A DNA stretch of 64,000 nucleotides, taken from WLXB01 sp040221475. Its GTDB lineage: Bacteria; Pseudomonadota; Alphaproteobacteria; Rhodospirillales; Rhodospirillaceae. A model generated the notes under the pieces. That model did no database searches. It saw only the letters and a program-made list of their open reading frames with translations, and was not told the DNA's origin. The position numbers were made by a program, and so were the translations under genes. Positions 1 to 9,097 of this stretch are shown here, in pieces. Position 1 is the stretch's first letter; each line of letters begins with the position of its first letter. The stretch lies in contig JAVKEJ010000058.1 in assembly GCA_040221475.1 (NCBI GenBank), positions 248,001-312,000 on the forward strand, given 5' to 3'.

Positions 1-2
1 GC

Positions 3-1319
3 ATGGATCCGTTCTTTATTGGCGTGATTGGCGTCCTGATTCTCTTCGTTCTTGTGATCGCCGGAATGCGTGTCGCCTGGGCCTCTGGCATTGTCGGTCT
101 TGGTGGCTTGGTCGTGTTGCGGGGCTGGGACCCGGCTGTTGGTCTTGCCGGCATCCTGACTTATGCGGAAACCGCGCGGTATTCTTTGTCAGTTCTTCCA
201 ATGTTTATTCTCATTGGTCTCCTCGCCTTTCATGCTGGCCTCACGCAGAAAGCCTTCGCTGCAGCCCGCGCTTGGGCCGGGCGTCTTCCCGGCGGCTTAG
301 CGGTTGCGACCGTGTTTGCAACGGCAGGGTTTGCGGCGGTCTCTGGGGCAAGCACGGCAACGGCCGCCGTCTTTACGCGGGTTTCTGTCCCTGAAATGTT
401 GAAGGCTGGCTATGATCCGAGGCTCGCCGCAGGGGTTGTCGCTGCGGGTGGCACGCTGGCCTCGCTTATTCCTCCCAGCGCCATTCTTGTGCTGTATGGA
501 ATTATCGTTGAAGAGTCCATTGGTGCATTGCTCTTGGCCGGTTTCCTCCCCGGCATTCTGTCAGCCGTTTTGTACGCCGGGTTCATTGTTGCGCGGGTAA
601 AAATCAGCCCAGAATTGGGGCCGCCATCAACCGTCGCCATTCCTATGTTGGACAAGTTCAAAGCGCTTGGCCAAGCCTGGGGTATTCTCGCAGTCATCGG
701 GATTGTTATCGTCGGGTTGTACACAGGGTGGATGACCCCGACTGAGGTTGGGGGCATTGGTGCCGCTTTGGTCTTGTTGATGGTGCTGTTCAATCGAGAG
801 TCCAAAAAATCGCAAATCTTTGAGGCATTTGTCGATACCGCGCGCTTAACCGCGATGGTGCTGGCTATCGTCTGGTGCGTTCTTGTTTTTGTCAGATTTC
901 TTGGCTTTACCGGTTTGCCTGGAGTCTTGGCAGATTGGATTGGTAATCTAGATGTCCCACGTATTGTCATTCTGCTGGCCATCCTCGGCATCTATATGGT
1001 TCTTGGCATGTTTCTGGATGGTCTCGGCATGCTGTTGCTGACGATGCCGGTTGTCTACCCCGTCATCATTTCATTGGGTTACGATCCGATTTGGTTTGGC
1101 ATATTGGTCGTTAAAATGATCGAGATCGGACTTGTTACACCGCCAATCGGACTTAATTGTTTCATAGTGAACGGCGTCAGGCCTGACATTAGTCTGGAGA
1201 CGGTTTTTAGGGGCGTAGGTCCTTTCGTTATAATTGATCTGCTCACCGTTGGCGTCTTGATCGCTTTGCCGGACATCGTATTGTGGTTGCCCAGAACCAT
1301 GAATATGGGCGGTTACTGA
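3..1319 (+). CDS. TRAP transporter large permease (DctM family)
   Basis: This is the large inner-membrane subunit of a TRAP (tripartite ATP-independent periplasmic) carrier, which imports organic acids or related solutes using an ion gradient and a periplasmic binding protein. The protein has 438 residues, the usual length for the family, and is built almost entirely of hydrophobic helices. The family-typical segment PPSAILVLYGIIVEESIG lies near residue 155, and another conserved stretch, MIEIGLVTPPIGLN, is near residue 375. The ATG is at the third base of the window, so the small permease and binding protein expected upstream would lie outside it. A slightly earlier start cannot be excluded. 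The substrate is unknown; the FAH-family enzyme downstream suggests an organic acid. Confidence 0.92.
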   Translation: MDPFFIGVIGVLILFVLVIAGMRVAWASGIVGLGGLVVLRGWDPAVGLAGILTYAETARYSLSVLPMFILIGLLAFHAGLTQKAFAAARAWAGRLPGGLAVATVFATAGFAAVSGASTATAAVFTRVSVPEMLKAGYDPRLAAGVVAAGGTLASLIPPSAILVLYGIIVEESIGALLLAGFLPGILSAVLYAGFIVARVKISPELGPPSTVAIPMLDKFKALGQAWGILAVIGIVIVGLYTGWMTPTEVGGIGAALVLLMVLFNRESKKSQIFEAFVDTARLTAMVLAIVWCVLVFVRFLGFTGLPGVLADWIGNLDVPRIVILLAILGIYMVLGMFLDGLGMLLLTMPVVYPVIISLGYDPIWFGILVVKMIEIGLVTPPIGLNCFIVNGVRPDISLETVFRGVGPFVIIDLLTVGVLIALPDIVLWLPRTMNMGGY

Positions 1320-1355
1320 GGGGCGGCCTCACAAAAATTGGATGCAAGACACGCG

Positions 1356-2195
1356 ATGAAATTCGTTTCTTACGAATACAATGAAGGCATTAAGTTCGGA
1401 GCGATCGTTGAAGATGGCATCATCGATTTATCTGATGCTGGGCCGAGCCTGAAATCTGTTCTGATGACAGGCCCGCTCGACAATTTGATCGCGGTTGCAG
1501 AGAGCCGCTCGCCAACGGTTAAGCTCGATCATGTTGTGTTGCACCAGGTCATTCCTGATACGACCCGCATTATTTGTGTCGGTAAAAACTATCAAGATCA
1601 TGCCAAAGAAATGGGCGGCGAGGCTCCGACCAATCCCAATTTATTTATGCGCACCGCGCAGTCCTTAGTTGGCCACCGACAGTCAATCATCGCTCCTCGT
1701 GTTTCGGATCAGTATGACTATGAAGGCGAATTGGCCGTGATTATCGGCCGAGGCGGCCGGCATATTTCGGCTGACAAAGCGCTGTCTTATGTGGCGGGGT
1801 ATAGCTGTTTTCTCGATGGAACTCTGAGGGATTATCAGAAGCATTCGTTTACGGCGGGCAAAAATTTCGATTCTTCTGGGGCTTGTGGCCCATGGTTGGT
1901 TCCTGCCGGTGAAATCGCCAATCCGCAATCTCTCACGTTGGTTACTCGTGTGAATGGTGAAGTCATGCAGAACGCGAGCACCAAAGATATGATTTTCACA
2001 GTCACGGCTCTGATCGAATATATTTCAGCGTTTACTCATCTGGAGCCCGGTGATGTGCTTGCGACTGGAACGCCAGCAGGTGTGGGGGCGGGACGTTCAC
2101 CACCTGTTTGGTTGAAACCCGGCGATGTCGTTGATGTCGAAATTGAAAACATTGGTGTCTTAACCAACACCGTTAAGGCGGAGTCCGAGGTCTGA
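1356..2195 (+). CDS. Fumarylacetoacetate hydrolase family protein
   Basis: A 279-residue enzyme of the FAH superfamily, whose members cleave or decarboxylate acylpyruvates and similar keto-acids in aromatic and sugar-acid breakdown. The C-terminal FAH domain begins at VGKNYQDHAKEMG. The metal-binding acidic residues are visible in DYEGELAVIIG and in LDGTLRDYQ, and the usual LATGTPAGVG stretch follows. I chose the ATG at 1356 because the product then begins MKFVSYE, typical of the family; a TTG 18 bases upstream is in frame but less likely. It lies 36 bases after the TRAP permease and is probably co-transcribed, suggesting that it acts on the imported acid. The exact substrate cannot be assigned. 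Confidence 0.9.
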   Translation: MKFVSYEYNEGIKFGAIVEDGIIDLSDAGPSLKSVLMTGPLDNLIAVAESRSPTVKLDHVVLHQVIPDTTRIICVGKNYQDHAKEMGGEAPTNPNLFMRTAQSLVGHRQSIIAPRVSDQYDYEGELAVIIGRGGRHISADKALSYVAGYSCFLDGTLRDYQKHSFTAGKNFDSSGACGPWLVPAGEIANPQSLTLVTRVNGEVMQNASTKDMIFTVTALIEYISAFTHLEPGDVLATGTPAGVGAGRSPPVWLKPGDVVDVEIENIGVLTNTVKAESEV

Positions 2196-2221
2196 TCTTT
2201 CTGCTCCTGATTTCTCAGCGC

Positions 2222-3817
2222 ATGATTTCTCTGCGTCTGTCAGTTATCTGGCTTTTTGTGGCGAGCCAGAGTTTTCTTTCTCCTGTCGCTATGAGTGAGA
2301 CACCGCAAAATATTACGGTCTTCGTTAGTTCATCTGTTGAGAGTGTTGATCCACACCATGCAGTGTCGTTTGCGGAACATGCCGTTGTTAACACGCTTCA
2401 TATTGGTCTTACAGAATACGGTGAAGATGGCCAACTGCGCCCGGGTTTGGCCAAGAATTGGGTCGTTTCTGAAGATGGCCTGACGTACACTTTTACACTC
2501 GAGAAAGATTTAACGTGGTTCGATGGCCAGCGTTTTATCGCAATGGATGTTGTTGCCGGAATCAGGCGGGCTCTTGATCCAGATCGCGTGTCACCCTTCG
2601 CGGCAAAGCTATTTTCCATCATTGCCGCTGAGGCCTATGCGCTGGGACAGATAACAGAGAATGACGTGCTCGGTGTTGCGGCGCTCGATGACGAAACGGT
2701 TGTCTTTAGCTTAAGTCGACGAGACCATACCTTCTTGCATGTGCTCGCTCATCCTGTCGCAAAGCCAGCGCCAGTTAATACTCCCGAGTTGGTTGCGACA
2801 GGTCAGGTGACGTCAGGCCCGTATAGGGTCGTAGACGATGGAGACATTACGCGTCTCATTAGCCGTGACAAAACACGCACGTTGATCTTTGAAGTGGTTG
2901 AGTCAGCCCAAGAGGCATGGTCCCGCTCTGAAGATGGCGGTCCGTTCGTGACCGCAGAGGTTCCCATCATATCAACACCCTCAGGTGGTGCGCGCGCCTC
3001 ATACATTAAACCGAGTGGTGGAGAACAACTTTACGCTTACGCCGTCAACATGGCACGCGCGCCTTTGGAATCTCTGGAAATCCGGCATGCTCTTGCCATG
3101 TCGATTGATCGAGCGGCAATTCTTGAGTCTCTTGGGGTTTCCGGTGTTGCGACGGCTACCCAATACGTTCCGAAGACAGCCATGACATATAACGCCTCTT
3201 ATAAGGTTCCCTTTGCGTCTCTCACCTTTGAAGAGCGTGAGGCCGTGGCTGCCGCTTTGTTATCGGAACATGGATATGGCTTGTCTAACAGATTAGCACT
3301 TCGTCTCCGCATTCCTTTGGGCGACGTGCATGCTGATGTTGCCCGGCGTATCGCAGAGATGTGGGCGATCGCAGGTATTGATACAGAGATTATTGCTGCG
3401 CCTTTTTCAGAGCATTGGCAGGCTTTGGAACAAGGTGACTTTGACGCTGCATTCGCTGCCTGGCCCGGTGCGCGGGATACACCGCGCGCATTCCTTGAAC
3501 CGTTGAGTCAGTTCGGAGGTCCTTGGAACTTTCCCCAGTATCAATTTCCCGGATTTAGCGAGCGTTTGATTCGCGCGGCTGAGGTGCGGGATGAAGACCC
3601 TCGCGCCGGCCAATACCGTGAGGCGGAAAAAGCTCTTATTGAAGACCAAAGTTTATTGGCCTTGTTCTTTTATAAACCTGCAACCTTTGTCTCGTCTCGG
3701 CTTCAGGGGTGGCAAACCAATCCTGCGGGCATCCATCCGTTACACACACTCAGGGTAGTGGAGGAGAGAAAGGTGCTCGGTCTGTCGCCTGCCGCTTTAC
3801 CAAATACGGCCCCCTAG
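2222..3817 (+). CDS. ABC transporter substrate-binding protein, family 5 (oligopeptide type)
   Basis: Periplasmic solute-binding protein of the OppA/DppA family (SBP_bac_5), 531 residues. An N-terminal signal peptide of about 25 residues ends near PVAMS. The mature part starts with the pattern seen in oligopeptide binders (SVESVDPHHAVSFAEH), followed by LRPGLAKNWVVSEDGLTYTF and LTWFDGQ, which are standard family-5 signatures. It is followed by two permeases and two ATPases, so it is the receptor of a complete Opp/Dpp-type importer. A gap of about 130 bases separates it from the first permease. The ligand could be peptides, or other compounds carried by this family such as opines, sugars or nickel chelates. 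Confidence 0.92.
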   Translation: MISLRLSVIWLFVASQSFLSPVAMSETPQNITVFVSSSVESVDPHHAVSFAEHAVVNTLHIGLTEYGEDGQLRPGLAKNWVVSEDGLTYTFTLEKDLTWFDGQRFIAMDVVAGIRRALDPDRVSPFAAKLFSIIAAEAYALGQITENDVLGVAALDDETVVFSLSRRDHTFLHVLAHPVAKPAPVNTPELVATGQVTSGPYRVVDDGDITRLISRDKTRTLIFEVVESAQEAWSRSEDGGPFVTAEVPIISTPSGGARASYIKPSGGEQLYAYAVNMARAPLESLEIRHALAMSIDRAAILESLGVSGVATATQYVPKTAMTYNASYKVPFASLTFEEREAVAAALLSEHGYGLSNRLALRLRIPLGDVHADVARRIAEMWAIAGIDTEIIAAPFSEHWQALEQGDFDAAFAAWPGARDTPRAFLEPLSQFGGPWNFPQYQFPGFSERLIRAAEVRDEDPRAGQYREAEKALIEDQSLLALFFYKPATFVSSRLQGWQTNPAGIHPLHTLRVVEERKVLGLSPAALPNTAP

Positions 3818-3950
3818 AATCGTTAAAGTGATTTTGAATCGTCCTATCATCAGCTTTGTCGGTGCAACTTGGTCTGGTACCAATGAATTAGGCCCGTTAT
3901 GGTCAGTCCCTAAATTGTCATACGCCGAACTCTGGAACTTTATCTGATCC

Positions 3951-4886
3951 ATGTGGGCTTTTATTCTCCGTCGTATCTTGATTGCCGTTCCGACTTTGTT
4001 GGTTGTCATTACGGTTGCATTCTTTCTAATGCGCTTGGCCCCTGGCGGCCCCTTTGATCAGGAAGCGCCTCTGCCGCCCGAAATTATGGCCAATCTCAAA
4101 GCGGCGTATGGCTTGGACCAGCCGCTGTGGTGGCAGTACACCAACTATCTCGGCAATCTGCTGCAGGGAGATTTTGGGCCGTCGTTCAAATACAAAGACT
4201 TCTCGGTTACGGAATTGATCGGTCAAGGCCTGCCCGTAAGTGTGCAGAATGGCTTGGCCGCGTTAATTCTCGCAATTTCTTTAGGGATACCGCTAGGGAC
4301 GATGGCCGCGTTACGCCAGAACAGCGGCGCAGACCACGCGGCGATGACCTTGGCGATGACTGGAATTGTGGTGCCAAATTTTGTTGTCGGTCCGCTGCTG
4401 GCGCTGGTTTTTGGCATCTGGTTGAAGGAGACGGCTTTTGCCTTGCCCGTTGCTGGATGGAACAATGGTGCTTTGCCAAACCGTATTCTTCCGGTTGTTT
4501 GTTTGGCGTTACCGTTTATCGCTTATATCGCGCGCATCACCCGGGCTAGCTTGATTGAAACTTTGCGAACCAATTATGTGCGAACAGCCCGTGCCAAAGG
4601 CTTGCCCTTTCGGTTGGTGGTCCTGCGCCATGCCTTCAAAAGTGCGATGATTCCGGTTGTCACTTATCTCGGCCCTGCGACAGTATTTCTTCTGACAGGC
4701 TCAATGGTGATTGAAACTATTTTTGGACTTCCAGGCATTGGTCGCTACTTTGTGCAAGGGGCTTTGAACCGGGATTATACGCTCGTCATGGGAGTGACCA
4801 TTCTCGCGGCATCTATGGTGATTGCGCTCAATCTTATCGTTGATATTGCTTACGCCTGGCTCGACCCAAAGGTGCGTTATGAGTGA
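3951..4886 (+). CDS. ABC transporter permease (DppB/OppB type)
   Basis: First inner-membrane permease of the oligopeptide-type importer, 311 residues with about six transmembrane helices. The N-terminus (ILRRILIAVPTLLVVITVAF) and the following MRLAPGGPFDQE are typical of the DppB branch. The cytoplasmic EAA loop that contacts the ATPase is seen as NYVRTARAKGLPFRLVV near residue 210. The start is bounded upstream by an in-frame TGA three bases before the ATG. Its 3' end overlaps the start of the next permease by eight bases, indicating translational coupling. Confidence 0.95.
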   Translation: MWAFILRRILIAVPTLLVVITVAFFLMRLAPGGPFDQEAPLPPEIMANLKAAYGLDQPLWWQYTNYLGNLLQGDFGPSFKYKDFSVTELIGQGLPVSVQNGLAALILAISLGIPLGTMAALRQNSGADHAAMTLAMTGIVVPNFVVGPLLALVFGIWLKETAFALPVAGWNNGALPNRILPVVCLALPFIAYIARITRASLIETLRTNYVRTARAKGLPFRLVVLRHAFKSAMIPVVTYLGPATVFLLTGSMVIETIFGLPGIGRYFVQGALNRDYTLVMGVTILAASMVIALNLIVDIAYAWLDPKVRYE

Positions 4887-5814
4887 GACACCGTTGAGCA
4901 AGCCATCTCGTGTTAACCTCAGTGTGCCGCGCGCCGACGCGTTGGACAAAGCCGCAGATGTTGAAGGGCGGAGTCTTTGGCAAGATGCATTTAGTCGCCT
5001 GCGGGCCAATCGGGCCTCTATGATCAGCGCGATTGTCTTGATTGTGCTTGCCGTTGTCTGCTTTGCAGGACCTTACTTTGTCCCGTGGTCATACGAAGAA
5101 ATTGATTGGGATATTCTAGAGGCGGCCCCTCCAAATTTTGAGACGGGCCATTATCTGGGCACGGATTCACTTGGGCGTGACATGCTCGCCAGAATTCTGC
5201 AAGGAGGACAGGTGTCTTTTCTTGTGGGTATTTTGGCAACGTCCGTGGCCTTGGTTATTGGCGTTACTGTAGGCGCTACGGCAGGCTTTATGGGTGGCAG
5301 AGTTGATCAGTTTCTCATGCGCTTTGTTGATGTTATGTATGCTGTGCCACTGATGTTTTTCATCATCATTCTAATGGTCGTTTTTGGGCGCAATTTTTAT
5401 TTGATGTTTTTAGCAATCGGCTTTGTTGAGTGGCTAACAATGTCTCGTATTGTGCGCGGTCAAACGTTGACTCTGAAAAACAAAGAATTTGTTGAGGCGG
5501 CGCGGGCCTCGGGTGGCTCAACAGCCAGTATTATCATTCGGCATATTGTGCCCAACGTTCTTGGCGTTGTGGTCGTGTATGTCACGCTGACCATTCCCCA
5601 AGTTATTTTATTGGAAAGTTTTTTGAGTTTCCTCGGCTTGGGGGTGCAACCGCCGATGACCAGTTGGGGTGCTCTAATCGCGGAAGGAGCGCAAGAAATG
5701 GAAATTACACCGAGAACTCTCATTCTCCCGGCAATTTGTCTCTCAACAACGCTCTTCTGTTTTAATTTCCTGGGTGATGGCCTCCGCGACGCGCTCGACC
5801 CGAAAGACCGTTAA
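4879..5814 (+). CDS. ABC transporter permease (DppC/OppC type)
   Basis: Second permease of the same importer, 311 residues. I chose the ATG at 4879 (MSETPLSKPSRV) rather than an upstream in-frame start, because it follows the usual DppC layout: a polar cytoplasmic N-terminus of about 50 residues, then the first helix. The family motif GTDSLGRDMLARIL and the EAA loop EFVEAARASGGSTASII are present. The start overlaps the end of the DppB-type gene, and the first ATPase begins five bases after its stop. It forms a heterodimeric channel with the preceding product. Confidence 0.94.
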   Translation: MSETPLSKPSRVNLSVPRADALDKAADVEGRSLWQDAFSRLRANRASMISAIVLIVLAVVCFAGPYFVPWSYEEIDWDILEAAPPNFETGHYLGTDSLGRDMLARILQGGQVSFLVGILATSVALVIGVTVGATAGFMGGRVDQFLMRFVDVMYAVPLMFFIIILMVVFGRNFYLMFLAIGFVEWLTMSRIVRGQTLTLKNKEFVEAARASGGSTASIIIRHIVPNVLGVVVVYVTLTIPQVILLESFLSFLGLGVQPPMTSWGALIAEGAQEMEITPRTLILPAICLSTTLFCFNFLGDGLRDALDPKDR

Positions 5815-5819
5815 CGCTT

Positions 5820-6794
5820 ATGACTTCAGTTTTAGAAATTGACAAACTCACCGTCGCCTTTAGTACGCCGGATGGAACAGTTGAAGCCGTTAACGATGTG
5901 ACTCTGTCTGTAGAGGCGGGTGAATGTCTTGGTCTGGTTGGCGAGTCTGGTTCCGGAAAAAGCCAAACCTTTATGGCCGCCATGGGATTGTTGGCTGACA
6001 ACGGCACGACATCAGGTGAAGTGCGGCTTGATGGTATTAATCTTCTGTCGGCCAATGAAAAAAAGCTGAACACCTTGCGCGGCGAACGCATTGCTATGAT
6101 CTTTCAGGATCCGATGACGTCGCTGACCCCCCATATGAAAATCGGACGGCAATTGTCTGAAGTCCTTATTGAACATCAAGGGGTTGATGCGGCAACTGGA
6201 CGCGCGCGTGCGCTCGACATGTTGAACCGTGTGAAAATTCCCGAATCTGAGCGTCGATTGGATATGTACCCCCATGAACTCTCTGGGGGTTTGCGTCAGC
6301 GTGTGATGATCGCTATGGCGTTGATGTGTGAGCCCGAGGTCATCATTGCAGATGAACCGACCACGGCTCTTGATGTGACAGTGCAGGCGCAAATTCTCGA
6401 CCTTCTGGTTGAGGTTAAAGATAACCTGGGAACGGCGATTGTCTTGATTACGCATGATTTGGGTGTTGTCGCGGGACTGGCTGACCGGGTTGCTGTGATG
6501 TACGGTGGACGTATCGTTGAGCAGGGTCAGGTTGCTGAAATTTTTGCATCCCCCATGCATCCGTATACGCAAGGTCTGTTGGCGTGCACGCCGCGCTTGG
6601 ATGTCGATACGGACGCTTTGATCACTATTCCGGGACAGCCCCCAAATTTACAAAACCTACCCACCGGTTGCAGTTTTCATCCGCGTTGCATTCATGCGTT
6701 TGATCGCTGCACAGCGCAGCGCCCTGTTCTTGAAGGTGTTTCGGCGACGCGGATGAAGGCCTGCTTCCTTGACATGGCGGAGGCCGCCCAATGA
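5820..6794 (+). CDS. ABC transporter ATP-binding protein (DppD/OppD type)
   Basis: First ATPase of the importer, 324 residues. The Walker A motif GESGSGKS is at residues 41-48, the signature is LSGGLRQRV, Walker B is VIIADEPTTALD, and the switch histidine is in ITHDLGVV. The C-terminal oligopeptide-transporter extension is present, with spaced cysteines in GCSFHPRCIHAFDRC and a further Cys in KACFLD. Its stop codon overlaps the start of the next ATPase through an ATGA sequence, so the two are translationally coupled and presumably form a heterodimer. Confidence 0.96.
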   Translation: MTSVLEIDKLTVAFSTPDGTVEAVNDVTLSVEAGECLGLVGESGSGKSQTFMAAMGLLADNGTTSGEVRLDGINLLSANEKKLNTLRGERIAMIFQDPMTSLTPHMKIGRQLSEVLIEHQGVDAATGRARALDMLNRVKIPESERRLDMYPHELSGGLRQRVMIAMALMCEPEVIIADEPTTALDVTVQAQILDLLVEVKDNLGTAIVLITHDLGVVAGLADRVAVMYGGRIVEQGQVAEIFASPMHPYTQGLLACTPRLDVDTDALITIPGQPPNLQNLPTGCSFHPRCIHAFDRCTAQRPVLEGVSATRMKACFLDMAEAAQ

Positions 6795-7774
6795 GTGATG
6801 CGTTTCTGCAGGTTCGTGATCTTAAAGTCCATTTTCCAGTGCGAACGGGTGGTGTTCTCATAGGCCAATATATGCCGCTCAAAGCTGTGGACGGTGTGAG
6901 CTTTGATCTGAATCCGGGTGAAACATTAGGGGTTGTCGGTGAGTCTGGATGCGGCAAATCCACCCTAGGACGTGCTGTTTTGCAACTCATCGGTGCGACG
7001 GATGGTGTTGTCTCTTGGCTTGGCACTGATCTCACATCTCTCAGTAAAAAAGAACTGATCGCTGCGCGCGAAAACCTCCAGATCGTATTTCAAGACCCGC
7101 TGGCCAGCCTCGATCCGCGTATGACCGCTGGTGATATTATCGCAGAACCGTTGCGCAATTACCGCCCCACGCTGACCAAGGCAGACCGTCGCAAAATGGT
7201 TGAGGAGATGATGGAACGGGTTGGTCTCCTGCCGCGCATGATCAACCGCTATCCACATGAATTCTCTGGCGGGCAATGTCAGCGTATCGGCATCGCGCGC
7301 GCAATGATATTGCGCCCTAAATTGGTAGTCTGTGATGAGCCTGTGTCGGCGCTGGATGTTTCAATTCAGGCCCAGGTTGTCAACCTGCTCATGGATCTGC
7401 AAAAAGAATTTGGTTTGGCGCTTCTGTTTATCAGTCATGATCTTGCCATTGTCCGTCACATCAGCCATCGGGTAATGGTGCTCTACCTTGGAAAAGTAAT
7501 GGAGTTGGCAGACAAGGCCGCACTTTATGCCACGCCGCGCCACCCCTATACGCAAGCTCTTTTGTCTGCAGTGCCGATTCCTGACCCGACCAAGGAACGC
7601 AATAAAGACCGGATTCTTTTAAACGGTGATCTACCATCGCCCTTAAACCCTCCTTCGGGTTGCGTCTTCCGCACACGGTGTTTTAAAGCTACTGGGAAGT
7701 GTGCCGAGCAGGTTCCTATACTGGAAACAGCCGGTAAGGGGCAGCAGGTCGCCTGTCATCACTGGCAAGACTGA
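6791..7774 (+). CDS. ABC transporter ATP-binding protein (DppF/OppF type)
   Basis: Second ATPase of the importer, 327 residues. Walker A is GESGCGKS at residues 50-57, the signature is FSGGQCQRIGIARA, Walker B is LVVCDEPVSALD, and the switch histidine is in ISHDLAIV. The C-terminal extension again carries cysteines (GCVFRTRCFKATGKC). The start overlaps the previous stop by four bases. It completes the operon SBP-permease-permease-ATPase-ATPase. A small iron-sulfur protein gene follows after 24 bases. Confidence 0.96.
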   Translation: MSDAFLQVRDLKVHFPVRTGGVLIGQYMPLKAVDGVSFDLNPGETLGVVGESGCGKSTLGRAVLQLIGATDGVVSWLGTDLTSLSKKELIAARENLQIVFQDPLASLDPRMTAGDIIAEPLRNYRPTLTKADRRKMVEEMMERVGLLPRMINRYPHEFSGGQCQRIGIARAMILRPKLVVCDEPVSALDVSIQAQVVNLLMDLQKEFGLALLFISHDLAIVRHISHRVMVLYLGKVMELADKAALYATPRHPYTQALLSAVPIPDPTKERNKDRILLNGDLPSPLNPPSGCVFRTRCFKATGKCAEQVPILETAGKGQQVACHHWQD

Positions 7775-7798
7775 ACACCATTCCAAGCTGAGTATGAT

Positions 7799-8137
7799 AT
7801 GTCCGAAATAGACCAGCCCTATTATCGACTGCATGTTTTTTGTTGCACCAATGTGCGGCCGCAGTCACATCTGCGCGGATCATGTGCCCGTAAGAATTCT
7901 GTAGCGTTGCGTGATTATATGAAGACTCAGGCAAAAAATATGGACATCGGGCGTGTGCGCGTTAATGCGGCCGGGTGTCTCGATCGCTGCGAGCTTGGGC
8001 CGGTGATGGTCATCTATCCAGATGGCGTTTGGTATCGTTATGAAAACGAAACGGATGTAGATGAAATTTTAAGCAGCCATATTAAAAACGGCATTGTGGT
8101 CGAGCGTCTAAAACTCAAAGTTGAGGATGGACCATAA
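7799..8137 (+). CDS. Thioredoxin-like [2Fe-2S] ferredoxin domain protein
   Basis: A 112-residue protein resembling thioredoxin-fold [2Fe-2S] ferredoxins and the iron-sulfur domain of NuoE-like subunits. Candidate ligand cysteines are C15/C16 in HVFCCTNVR, C29 in RGSCARKNS, and C60 and C64 in NAAGCLDRCELGP, matching the family pattern of two N-terminal and two C-terminal cysteines. The segment VMVIYPDGVWY after the last pair is also characteristic. It is cytoplasmic, with no signal peptide. It sits 24 bases after the last ATPase of the peptide importer and ends convergently ten bases from the SnoaL-like genes. Its redox partner is unknown. Confidence 0.85.
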   Translation: MSEIDQPYYRLHVFCCTNVRPQSHLRGSCARKNSVALRDYMKTQAKNMDIGRVRVNAAGCLDRCELGPVMVIYPDGVWYRYENETDVDEILSSHIKNGIVVERLKLKVEDGP

Positions 8138-8147
8138 GCCGTTTTTT

Positions 8148-8624
8148 TTAATGCGCGCTTTGAAAAAGTTCTTCTGCCCTGCGGGCGTAGGCTGCTCGGG
8201 TCATGGCCATCAGATTAACCGGCCCCTCCATAAGGTGGAAAAACCGCCAGCCTTCTGGTTTCTGTCGCAACAACGCTGTAACGCGTACATCTGCTGAAAC
8301 CGGCTTGCGTGGAATCTCTTTTGGACCAGCGAGTGTTGCAATCCAGCGCATGTCATAGGTTGCCAGAGCAATGTCTGAGTCTATTTGTCGAGCGGTGTGA
8401 TTGGCGGACTTGCTTTTGAGCGACTCCATAATCACCCGTGATTTAAACCAATAAGCTTCAATGGCATCCCAGCCGACCAACGGGGCCTGCGCTTCTTCTG
8501 GCATCAGTAAAGGCATCGGATCGTCTAGGTCCCATAGGCGTTTCTTGCCGTCAAAGTCCATGGTTTCAGAGCAGGCAACATAGCGCTCAACGAGATCAAC
8601 AATCTTGGTCAGTAAGTTTGACAT
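8148..8624 (-). CDS. SnoaL/NTF2-like domain protein (copy 1)
   Basis: A 158-residue protein of the NTF2-like superfamily, to which SnoaL-type cyclases, small isomerases and non-enzymatic binding proteins belong. The fold is suggested by a helical N-terminus (IVDLVERYVACSETMDFDG), a strand-rich C-terminal half, and the ending GWRFFHLMEGPVNL. The start at 8624 overlaps the stop of the upstream gene as TGATG, so translation is coupled. The upstream gene encodes a clear paralog. No catalytic residues can be assigned with confidence. Confidence 0.75.
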   Translation of the reverse strand: MSNLLTKIVDLVERYVACSETMDFDGKKRLWDLDDPMPLLMPEEAQAPLVGWDAIEAYWFKSRVIMESLKSKSANHTARQIDSDIALATYDMRWIATLAGPKEIPRKPVSADVRVTALLRQKPEGWRFFHLMEGPVNLMAMTRAAYARRAEELFQSAH

Positions 8625-9097
8625 CAACAAATGCTCCGTTGTGGAATTGCATCTAGGCCATCGGCTGCTACGCTTTCGTAATAAGCTTGCAATTCTAACA
8701 AGGGAGCGAGTGGGGCTTCGGCATAATGGAACAGACGCCATTGGTTCTCTCGGTTCCGCCAGATCGCTGTCACTCGGCACGTGCCACCCATAGGTCCGCG
8801 GTCATCGGCAAGCATCCAATTAAGCTCATAAAACGAAAGCCCAATGGCAGGGCTAAGGCTTCGAGTCAGAATTCCTTCAGCGCGATGGAGCACGGTGCTG
8901 AAATGCTCGCACGTGGTTTCTACATACTCCATTACGGCAACGCTGCCGATTAAAGGTGCGTGTCGTTCGGCAGGTAGGTAGCTGGACTGGGCGTCTTGCT
9001 CATCCCATAGCGATAAAATAGTTTCCGTATCTCTATTCGTCCAAGCCTTTATCCAAGCGTTTAAAGCTAACTCTGGAGTTTCGGTCTGATGAGTCAT
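8624..9097 (-). CDS. SnoaL/NTF2-like domain protein (copy 2)
   Basis: A 157-residue NTF2-like protein, paralogous to its downstream neighbour. Both have a helical start (ALNAWIKAWTNRDTETILSLWD here), a Pro-rich stretch with APLIG or APLVG, a central LNWMLADD-type strand, and the ending WRLFHYAEAPLAP or WRFFHLMEGPVNL. The ATG overlaps the stop of the upstream binding-protein gene as ATGA. The three genes thus form a tightly coupled minus-strand operon, suggesting that the NTF2-like pair acts on whatever the binding protein captures. The function is not known. Confidence 0.75.
   Translation of the reverse strand: MTHQTETPELALNAWIKAWTNRDTETILSLWDEQDAQSSYLPAERHAPLIGSVAVMEYVETTCEHFSTVLHRAEGILTRSLSPAIGLSFYELNWMLADDRGPMGGTCRVTAIWRNRENQWRLFHYAEAPLAPLLELQAYYESVAADGLDAIPQRSIC

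Noticed and set aside
410..991. 193-residue open frame on the minus strand within the TRAP permease gene
   Set aside because: It lies wholly inside a well-supported gene in another frame and has low-complexity Thr/Ala-rich composition typical of an antisense shadow.
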